Shown here in pieces: positions 55,865 to 64,000 of a stretch of DNA of 64,000 nucleotides. Source of the stretch: Mallotus nudiflorus. Taxonomy: Eukaryota; Streptophyta; Magnoliopsida; Malpighiales; Euphorbiaceae. Below the pieces are notes generated by a model that was given only the letters and a program-made list of their open reading frames with translations, made no database searches and was not told where the DNA came from. How positions within the stretch are numbered: the first letter of the stretch is position 1; every line of letters begins with the position of its first letter. The stretch is from contig CANTUR010000069.1 in assembly GCA_947683625.1 (NCBI GenBank), forward strand, positions 5,146,001 to 5,210,000. The letters are read 5' to 3'. Made by a program: the position numbers and the translations under genes.

Positions 55865-56450
55865 AGTAGGCCCAATCTATATTAAAACTTATATGCATGG
55901 ACCTAGTATGACTCTCATGCTTAGGCTATGGAAAAGGCTTAGTCAGTGGATCAGTAATATTATCATTTGTAAGTACTTTGCATATCTTCACGCCTCCTCT
56001 CTCAATGATTTCTCAAATAAGATGATAACGCCTGAGTATGTGTTTGGATCTCTGATGTGATCTGGGCTCTTTAGCTTGAGCTATAGCTCCATTATTGTCA
56101 CAATATAAGTTCACTGGATCTGATATACTTGGAATAACACCTAGTCCAGTTATGAACTTCTTGATCTAAACAACCTCCTTAACTGCTTCTGAGGCAGCTA
56201 TATACTCAACTTCTGTTGTAGAATCAACAACGGTGTCGTACTTGGAACTCCTCCAGCTTACTGCACCTCCATTTAAACAAAACATATAACCTGACTCTGA
56301 TAAAAAAAATCATCTTCATTAGTTTGGAACTCGGCATCCATGTAACCATTTACGTCTAGCTTATCTTCCTTACTACCATATAGTAAAAGTTCATCCTTAG
56401 TTCTTCTCAAATATTTAAGGATATTTTTAATTGTTGTCTAGTGACTTTCA
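55865..56450 (-). pseudogene. RNase H of copia element K
   Basis: Minus strand: LGESHXTTIKNILKYLRRTK, VNGYMDAEFQTNEDD (family: GYTDADFQ...D, catalytic Asp region), GGAVSWRSSKYDTVVDSTTE, EYIAASEAVKEVV (Glu), LYCDNNGAIAQAKEP (Asp) and RSKHILRRYHLI. Ends shortly before the polypurine tract. Two stops. Confidence 0.9.
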
Positions 56451-57508
56451 CCTAGATTTTACTAGTATATACTCGTTGTGCCTAAGGCATATAAAACATC
56501 AAGTTGAATACACAACATTGCATATATGATAGATCCAATAGTAAAAGCATATGGAATTTTACTCATGCAATCTCGCTCATTTTGTGTCATAGGACACTGA
56601 GTCTTACTGAGACTAATGCCATGTGACATTGGCAAGAATCCTCTCTTAGAGTCTTGCATGCTAAACCTATTCAATAACTTATCAATGTAAATGCTCTGAC
56701 TTAGGCCAATAAGCCTTTTAGATCTATCTCTATAGATCTTGATGCCTAATATATAAGCAGCTTCACCCAAGTCTTTCATTGAGAAACAATTCCCTAGCCA
56801 TGATTTAACATTTTGTGAAATAGGGATATCATTTCCAATGAGTAGTATGTCATCTATATATAGCACTAAAAAGATAATTATGCTCCCACTAACCTTCTTA
56901 TAGACACAAGGTACATCTGCATTCTTAATAAAGCCAAACTCTTTGATTGCTTCATCAAAACAAAGATTCTAACTCCAAGATGCTTACTTCAGTCCATAAA
57001 TAGACCTTTAAAGCTTACATACCTTTCCAAAATTCTCAAGATTAACAAAACCCTCTAGTTGTATCATGTACACATCCTCTAATAGGTTTCCATTAAGAAA
57101 CATTGTTTTAACATCCATTTGCCATATCTCATAATCATAGTATGTAGTTACAACAAGGAGAATTTGAATAAATTTTAGTATAGCAACGGGTGAAAAGGTT
57201 TCATCATAGTCTATACCATGTGTTTATTTGAAACCCTTTACAACCAATCTTGCTTTAAAGGTATGCACATTACCATCCATGACTATTTTCTTTTTACAAA
57301 CCCATTTGCATCCAATAGTTTTTAAGCCATTAGTTGGGTCAATCAAGGTCCAAACTTGACTATTATACATGGATTGCATTTCTGATTTCATGGCTTCTAG
57401 CCATTTCTCAGAGTCGGGACTATTTATGGCCTCTTGATAGGATGTGGGCTCACTTCGATCCATAATCAACACATCATTATCATCAATTATGAGAAATCTA
57501 TATCTCAT
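56451..57508 (-). pseudogene. Reverse transcriptase of copia element K
   Basis: Minus strand in order: EPTSYQEAINSPDSEKWLEA, SMYNSQVWTLIDPTNGLKTI, GCKWVCKKKIVMDGNVHTFK, ARLVVKGFK, GIDYDETFSPVAI, YEIWQMDVKTMFLNGNLLED, VLYIDDILLIGNDI (catalytic YIDD), CFSMKDLGEAAYILGIKIYR and DKLLNRFSMQDSKRGFLP. Only a few stops, so this is the best preserved copia domain here. Confidence 0.92.
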
Positions 57509-58831
57509 AGGGATTTAACATATCCTACTAAACCTCCTTGGGCCTTCTAGTACTTGTGCAGGTTCAATAGTTACTTGTTGATCCAGCTAAAGTTCCATAC
57601 TTTGTACAATGCTATTTTATGGGTCTTAAATTACTTCAAGTTGAATAGTGCTCCTACTAAATCCTTTAGAAATAAATTCTCTTTCCAAAATACACCATTT
57701 TAAGCAATAAACACTTTATTGTCAGAAGCATTGTAGAAATAATATCCTTTAGTTTCTTTAGGATGCCCCATAAAAAGGCATTTATTAGATTTAGGTGCTA
57801 ATTTATCTCATATTTGATGCTTCACATAAGCATCATATCCCCAAATCATAAAAAAAGACAAACTGGGAGGTTTTCCAGTCCACATCTCATATGGTGTTTT
57901 TTCAACTGCCTTTGTTGGAACTCTATTCAAAATGAATGCAGCAGTTTCTAAAGCATATCCACAAACAGAGATTAGAAGATTAAATTAACTCATCATTAAT
58001 CAAATCATATCCAATAAAGTCCAATTTCTCCATTCGAACACACCATTCCATTATGGTGTACCTAGAGGAGTCAATTGTGAAATAATCCTATAATCTCTAA
58101 GATAATCTATAAATTCTTGGCTTAAATATTCACCACCTTGATCAAATCTTAGTGTTTTAATATTTTTACCAAGTTGGTTTTATACCTCATTCTTGAAATT
58201 TTTCAACTTTTCAAAAGATTTAGATTTATGTTTCATTAGATAAACATAGCCATATCTACTGAAATCATCTATGAAAGAGATGAAGTACTGGAATGGTCCA
58301 CATACATCTGAATGTATAAGGCCTAATAAATCATTAGCTCTCTCACCTTTTCCAGTAAAAGGCATTTTAGTCATTTTTTCTAGTAAATAAGATTCACATG
58401 TTTCAAATGATTCATAATCAAATGAATTCAAAAGCCCATTTTGGTGAAGCTTTGAAATGCGTTTCTCATTTTTATGGCCTAAACCATAATACCAGAGATA
58501 GGTAGTGTTTAAATCATTATATTTAAACTTCTTTTTATCAATGTTATAGATTGACTTTTCATTAGTGTCTTCAACATTTAGAATATAAAAACCACTAGTG
58601 CATGGAGCAAATTCATAGAAAATGTCATCATTATAAATATTGCATGTATTATTCCTAATAATAAATTCAAGACCTTTCTTGTCAAAATAAGAAATAAAAA
58701 TAATATTCTTACATATAGTAGGCACATAATAACAATTTTCCAAATTTAAAGCAAGTCCATTAGGCAAAGTAAACTCATAAGTCCCTACGGCTAAAGCAGC
58801 AACTCTTGCTCCATTGCTAACTTATAGGTCC
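57509..58831 (-). pseudogene. Protease end and integrase of copia element K
   Basis: Minus strand: LPNGLALNLENCYYVPTICK (linker after protease), LWYYGLGHKNEKRISKL (H-H), FETCESYLLEKMTKMPF (C-C), then GERANDLLGLIHSDVCGPFQ (first Asp), DDFSRYGYVYLMKHKSKSFE, FDQGGEYLSQEF (second Asp) and GVFEWRN (Glu). The tail has TPYEMWTGKPPSLSFFMIWG and CLFMGHPKETKGYYFYN. Several stops after 58180. A short gap after CGPF removes part of the core. Confidence 0.9.
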
Positions 58832-59295
58832 TATAAGCACCTCATTTCATGATGTAATTATGCACAATTGCGACGTAAGCCCTTATAATGAAATTTATTC
58901 AAAAATTGAACTCGATTATCAGTTTTCTAGACTTTAGGGACTAAATTCCAACATTTTTAGGATTTGATTGCAAAAAATCAAGTTTTTAGGGGTTTGGCAA
59001 TTAAAAGTTAAAAAAAAAAGAAAATTTTTTAAAGATTGGCATCATTAATGTTGACCGGCATTGCACAATGCCAATGTATGAAAAATCCTATTTTTTAATT
59101 TTTTTTATTAATTTTTCTCTTTTTTTGATTGGTTAAAAATTTATTTTATTTATTTTTTATTAGCAGAGAACGTGGTTAAAACACAAAAAAATTTTTGAAA
59201 ATTAAACAGATAGAGTCTGTTTCTTAGATTTAAGGAAGGTTAGCTTGCAAGTCTCTGCTTTTAAAAAATTACAACCCAGTAAAATAAAATCCAAT
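58832..59295 (+). mobile_element. Tat LTR fragment embedded in copia element K
   Basis: TATAAGCACC at 58832, then TGCACAATTGCGACGTAAGCCC and a long stretch co-linear with the first 500 bp of the A LTR (39195-39710), including one palindrome AATGTTGACCGGCATT (59047-59062). It stops near 59295. No other half is found, so part of K (gag, protease) and the rest of this LTR were lost together. Confidence 0.8.
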
Positions 59296-60062
59296 GACAT
59301 TAGTTCAAGGGTCATGTTATGCACCATGCATTTAACAATAAACACATATTGCAAAATAATTAAATTTACAAATTAATTAAATTATTATGTTCAAAAATAA
59401 AATGCATGACAAATCCATTCGGGGTCAAGGGGCAGCACCCTTTTTGGGGTCCTAAGGGCAGCTCCCCTAGTGGGGTCTAAAGGGTAGCGTCCCTAAAGGT
59501 AAACGATTTACCTTAGCTCTTTGAATGAGTTATTGCTAAAACCCTAAAATGGCAATAATTTTCGTAATCAAATTACTATCTAATTGAACTGTTCAAAACA
59601 TATCATTTTTATGTTTAACATTTAAACAACCACCACCATTAACCCTAATTTACTTATAAATCATATTATAGAATAATTAATCTATTATAAACAGATTTAT
59701 TCTATATAATCTGTTTAACACTTAAACATACTGCCCTTGATAGAAATTTGTATAATCAAAATATTCATGTTTCAATATTAAACAGAAATCGAATTTGTTG
59801 TTTAAATAGAATACTTATTTTGATTTCTTAAAATAGTATACATAACAAAGAAAATCATAATTTTGTTCACTATTTAATCATATTAAACAATTATAAGCAT
59901 TAATAAAATTAATGTTTAATGATGTTTTCATACAAATTGTTATTAATTGTCACAAAACCAAAACTGTATGGATAAAATTTTCAAAAACTCATTTTCAAAA
60001 GTGAATCACTCAAACATATATATATCACATATACATAGAATCAAATTAATCGAATTACAAGT
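59296..60062 (-). other. Leader of copia element K with GC-rich triple repeat
   Basis: Non-coding. Three units of about 25 bp with GGGGTC-x-AAGGG-x-AGC start at 59421, 59446 and 59472, standing out from the AT-rich surroundings. The rest is rich in TTTAAC/GTTTAA motifs. Precedes the primer site. Confidence 0.6.
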
Positions 60063-60075
60063 AGCTCTAATACCA
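60063..60075 (-). other. Primer binding site of copia element K
   Basis: Minus strand TGGTATTAGAGCT, one mismatch in its first twelve bases to the initiator tRNA-Met complement TGGTATCAGAGC. One base from the LTR. Confidence 0.88.
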
Positions 60076-60076
60076 T

Positions 60077-61572
60077 TATTAGATTTCGTTATTACATATG
60101 TAGTGAAAAAATAAAATTTTAATCACAAACTCAAACCCGAATCCAAGTAATTCAACTAATTAACTAAATCTAGGGTTTTCAATATCTTACCACAAACGCA
60201 AAAGGGGCAAGTTTTCTAGAAGGAAGAGAGGAAGTTCACTCTAGTGACACCCTACTTCGAGCCTTTAATTTGGCAGTTCGAATTAAGACGTCTCTAAAAG
60301 AATCCATCCTCCACAAGTGTCCACACGAACATTCTTTGATTTGAAAATGAATATTTGTGTGCTAACACCTTCTCTTGATTTCTCACAAATCAAGAATCAA
60401 AAGAACTTTATGTTTTTGTTTTCTAAAAGAGAGAAAATAAATTTAGTGGCAGAATAATAAAAGTGCTAGTGAAACCCTAGAGAATATAACATATTTATAG
60501 ACCTCTAAATTAGAGTTTCACTTACTATAAAGACCTTTTGGTAATTTTTCACTTATTCTTATTACAATTTTATTTAAAATTAAATCAAAAATAATTTTCT
60601 ATTTATTTAAGATAACCTTTAATAAATAAATAAATATTTTATTTATTTATTTTCACGGAGTTTATTTGGGCTTGTTAAACCCATATTCATTTTGGGCTTG
60701 TTCAATGTGTGTGACCTTGTAGGTTCATATGACGTTTGTAATGGGCCTTAAATCTCTATTTAGGCGTACAAGTCATAAGTGGCCTTTCGCAAGACATTAT
60801 GACTACCCAAGTCATATGAAGTCAATAATCCAACATAACCTAATATATAGTGAATATTCTAGTCCCTTTATCACATTATATCTTGATTGAATATAAAGCA
60901 TAGATTATGTCATCCTTATAGAATTTAATCATATTATTTCTTGATGCCAAGTAAATTGAGAATGATAACTCTTTATCAATTTACTTTAGCATGATCATGC
61001 ATTTTCCTCAGTCTATCTTATCAAGGGACCCATATATATCTTACTTAGATTAAATAAGGGACAAATTCCTTCTCAATCACTCACATTCCTTACATAACTC
61101 ATTTCATATCCAACAATGACCTATTTTATCATTTGGTTAAAGATAATGTAAGATTGAGTCAAAATACAAAATAGTCATATAGAAATCCATGGTAATCCAA
61201 TATTACTATGATGAAAATTACTTATGACAATAATCTATGTAGTATTCTTATGATGAGTCAATCTAGCACTTTATTTCTTAAACAAGTACCTATGAGTTGA
61301 CTTAATATCTCATATTCATGATTAGTAAAACATAATCATCAATCAACCATACTAGCCATAATATATTATTATGACTAGGGATAATTTAAATAGAACTCAT
61401 ATTTAATCTAAGGGTTTTACTGTCAAGTCACACACTTGATGACCTTAGTAAGAATTGACTATTCAAGTAATTATCATAACATAAAATGGTAATGAAAAAT
61501 GCCTCTTTATTAAATAAAGTGATAAAGTTAAAATATGGTCATACATGATTGACCTAGTGCATATCACTAATA
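60077..61572 (-). mobile_element. 5' LTR of copia element K
   Basis: + strand TATTAGATTTCG to ATATCACTAATA; both ends carry a G-to-A type change from TGTTAG/CTAACA. Co-linear with 54319-55851. Confidence 0.92.
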
Positions 61573-61966
61573 TTGAGGTTTGATCTTAAAAGTTCATACT
61601 CAAAGATAAGGAGTTGAACCTTCTTACTTCTAACTTGGACATTTTCTTCATAATGGTTCTCAAGGGTCTCCCAACTTTCTTTACTAGATTAACAATATTA
61701 AACCTTACAATCTTTTTCTTTTGACATTAAGGCAAGTAATATAGTTATAACTTTTTTATTTTTGTAATTCTTTTCTTTTTTATTATTAGACCATTGATTT
61801 CTTATGAGAGTGACTTCAACACCATCCATTGTGCCTCTTAGAGGTCCCTAACCCTTTAACAAGACATCCTAAAATCTAATTAGGTCATTATCTAAATAAA
61901 ATTCCATTATGAACATCTAATAAGGATAATCACTACTATCAAAGAAAGGTCTAAGAGAAAAAACAT
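61573..61966 (-). pseudogene. gag: gag N-terminal part of Sirevirus-like copia element D
   Basis: ATG at 61966 (MFFLRPFFDSSDYPY), homologous to C gag MSSLRPLFDGCDFPHW. Includes MEFYLDNDLIRF, MDGVEVTLIRNQWSNNKKEK and SKKVQLLIFEYELLRSNL, where K is inserted. TTGAG (61573-61577) is the right target-site duplication of K. Stops present. Confidence 0.82.
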
Positions 61967-62020
61967 TATAGATTCACTCATCATTATCTTATCTTCTTGT
62001 AATTGAATACAAAGAAGTTA

Positions 62021-62589
62021 AGCTTTGATAATAATTAAAACATCCCTAGAGGGGGTAAATAGGGCTAATGGAGTTTTGAAGGAGATTAAAAACAAATTAT
62101 TTAGAAGAAGAGAAATTTGAAACAAGGCAATTTAAGGAGTTTAATTACTAGTCAAACCTATGTCTCCACTTAACTTATCCTAAGTTAGGATTTTTAACCC
62201 ACTCCAATCCATTTCCTTCTATTGATTTTACATAATTGAGTGTTGAGGCACAACTTCAACCTTACAATAAGAGTTTTCTTTGCTCACTCTAAAAACCAAT
62301 ACCCTTAATGTTTTAGATGGTTAACATTTAAACCAATTCCTTCTAAACTCAGTTCCTCACTTCCCTTCTTAACTTAAGAAAATAGAAGAAGAAAAACCTA
62401 AGTTAGACCATATAATCCCACACTCAAAGTTTTTTTACAAGTGAATAAGAACTAAGAGGAAGAATTAATGCATAATTGAGTTCTAGGAATTTAATTTTCT
62501 CAACCAACACTTTTTAACTTCTTAAATGATCCTCTAAGGCTTGGATCTATGATTGAAGATATGTCATGATTATGATGGCAAGTCATAAG
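62021..62589 (-). mobile_element. Primer site and truncated 5' LTR of Sirevirus-like element D
   Basis: A decayed primer site (minus TTATTATCAAAGCT, 62021-62034) is followed by sequence related to the C LTR (AGGGCTAATG, CCTATGTCTCCACTTAACTT, CACAACTTCAACCTTACAA). Cut at 62589 by the Tat LTR. Confidence 0.7.
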
Positions 62590-64000
62590 TGTATACGGCA
62601 GGGTTTAGCGCATATCCAAGATTTTAGCAACTACGACACTGTTTGAGCTCAAGGCTCTAGAGAACACGTTAACCACTGTCATAAAGACATGGCACAGAGA
62701 TGAGGAGTCGCCATCGAGGGTAATAATTAGGAAAAATAAAAAATTATGGTACTTGATTCTCTAAAAGAAAGCTAGCACCACAACCAGGAGATTCTAGATA
62801 TGAAATACTAACTTCTTTCAATCTCATATTCATTTAAAATTACTTTATGAATTGTTATATTATCCTTTATTTACATGCAATTTCATATAAACCCTTATTT
62901 AAACAACTAACCCCAAGCAAACTAATCATAAAAAAAACATGTAAATAATGCATTCATTTAAGTTAACAATCCCTTAGTTAGTCTAATCTACATTGATTTT
63001 AATTAAATGGGCTAAATCTATATGTTTTAATTTACAAGTGACCCTAAAGACTAATGGGCCTAATTCCTATTTAATTTTAATTAGGTGAACCTAAGTCTAT
63101 TTATTTTAATTCTAAAAATGAACCTAAATCTACAAATTATGAAGGATTTTAAATTAGCGGGCCTAGTTTTACATGTTTTAATTCTAAGGTGATTTTAAAC
63201 CTAAGTTATCTCTAATCTAGAACTTAATTAATTATGGGCCTAAAATCAATTTTAATTAAAATCTAGATCTAATTAATAACATATTAAATGAGATGGGCTA
63301 ATTAAAAGATGGGCCAAAAGAACTACTTAAACCTAAAATTATTTAAATGAGTAAGAGCCTAATATGAGCTTAGGGCCTAAAACACATAAAATAAATAAGC
63401 CCAAAAACAATTAAAAAAACCCAAAACAATCAAATAAAAAACCAAACAATCAATTAAATTTACTTTTTCTAAAAAAAACCTAATTTTAGTTAGACTGACC
63501 TCAACAAATTATTAATAACTAAAATAATTAACAAGCAACCTTAATTCTATTCACTTAAGTCTAATTCAATTTTAATTAAAAACCCTAATTATCTTTATAG
63601 TCATTAATTTTAATTAATCTAATTAAAATTCTAATTTTACTATCCAATTAATTAAACACATAACCACACACAAGATTTAACTATTCCCATTATTGGGGCT
63701 ATTACAATGATTTACTGAAAATAAAAATAAAATTAATACAACCCAAAAATCTAAATAAATAAAAATACATAATAAAACAACTAACACAATAATAATAAAT
63801 CAAAGATTAAAAAACCTAAAAACTATATTTAGCTACAAAATTCAATCCATGACAATCCGTGGATCTTCATGGATTTTGTTCTGTAAGTGAATTCATTATG
63901 TAACTCCCTCCATAATCATAAACACAAACATAAAAATAAATAATGATTAGTGATTAAACAAAATAATAGTAAAAATTAAATAAGGTTAGAATTAAATAGA
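62590..64000 (-). mobile_element. Tat LTR F, 3' part, runs out of the window
   Basis: + strand starts TGTATACGGCAGGGTTTAGC, the reversed end of the Tat LTR (compare 14801 and the complement of 24144). The GAGTCGCCATCGAGGG block (62705) and the AAAGCTAGCACCACAACCAGGAG block (62768) match the B LTR. More decayed than in A and B. The TG/CA start of the element lies beyond 64000. Confidence 0.85.

Larger units (their letters stand above)
54319..61572 (-). mobile_element. Copia retrotransposon K, full length but without gag
   Basis: Two LTRs (1533 and 1496 bp), primer site and polypurine tract in place, and a TTGAG duplication. The order on the minus strand is 5' LTR, leader, Tat LTR fragment, protease end, integrase, RT, RNase H, 3' LTR, the normal copia order. 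gag and most of the protease are missing. Lineage probably Tork/Angela-like from the RT wording; not certain. Confidence 0.9.

Overview
The window is nuclear DNA of a flowering plant, most likely a dicot: very AT-rich, no single-copy host gene recognised, and almost completely built of decayed LTR retrotransposons nested in one another. The species cannot be told from the sequence. Nearly every reading frame carries stops or frameshifts, so the coding features are listed as pseudogenes.

Layout. 1-1384: end of a Tat-type Ty3/gypsy element with an antisense plant-mobile-domain (PMD) gene. 1385-10640: second degraded Tat element on + (pol 1385-7153, antisense PMD gene 10640-7610), split by a copia LTR (4055-5865) and by another LTR-like piece (8520-9480). 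11140-47470: a four-level nest. The outer shell is a Sirevirus-like copia element on the minus strand (3' LTR 11140-12196, extra ORF 13200-14524, then RT, integrase, gag and 5' LTR at 42406-47470). Inside it lies Tat element B (minus, 14801-21952 plus 41371-42405). Inside B lies the nearly complete 19.4-kb Tat element A (plus, 21953-41365, target-site duplication CAACT on both sides). Inside A lies a solo copia LTR (33899-35485). 47471-51580: non-coding, repeat-bearing, one possible chromovirus LTR. 51598-53835: copia LTR end plus an Athila-like pol fragment. 53840-62589: a second Sirevirus-like gag (minus), split by a 7.25-kb copia element K (54319-61572, duplication TTGAG). 62590-64000: start of another Tat LTR.

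How the parts work together. Element A has, in + sense, LTR, tRNA-Arg type primer site, gag, protease, G-patch, RT, RNase H, a second archaeal-type RNase H and integrase. From its 3' end a separate antisense programme reads the other way: a Cys/Tyr-rich in-frame tandem repeat, then an intron-containing PMD gene with a TATA box, then a DUF7745 gene with its own TATA box. Sense pol and antisense genes converge tail to tail on short tandem repeats. B keeps the same plan, and G and H keep parts of it, so the antisense module is a stable property of the family.

The most interesting observation is that about 20-bp-periodic palindromes of the type AATGTCGATCGGCATT occur both in the Tat LTRs and in intron 1 of the antisense PMD gene. 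The Sirevirus LTRs independently carry another palindrome family (GTCCCGATCGGGAC type). These look like protein-binding sites, and the element's own antisense proteins are candidate binders. That link is inference only.
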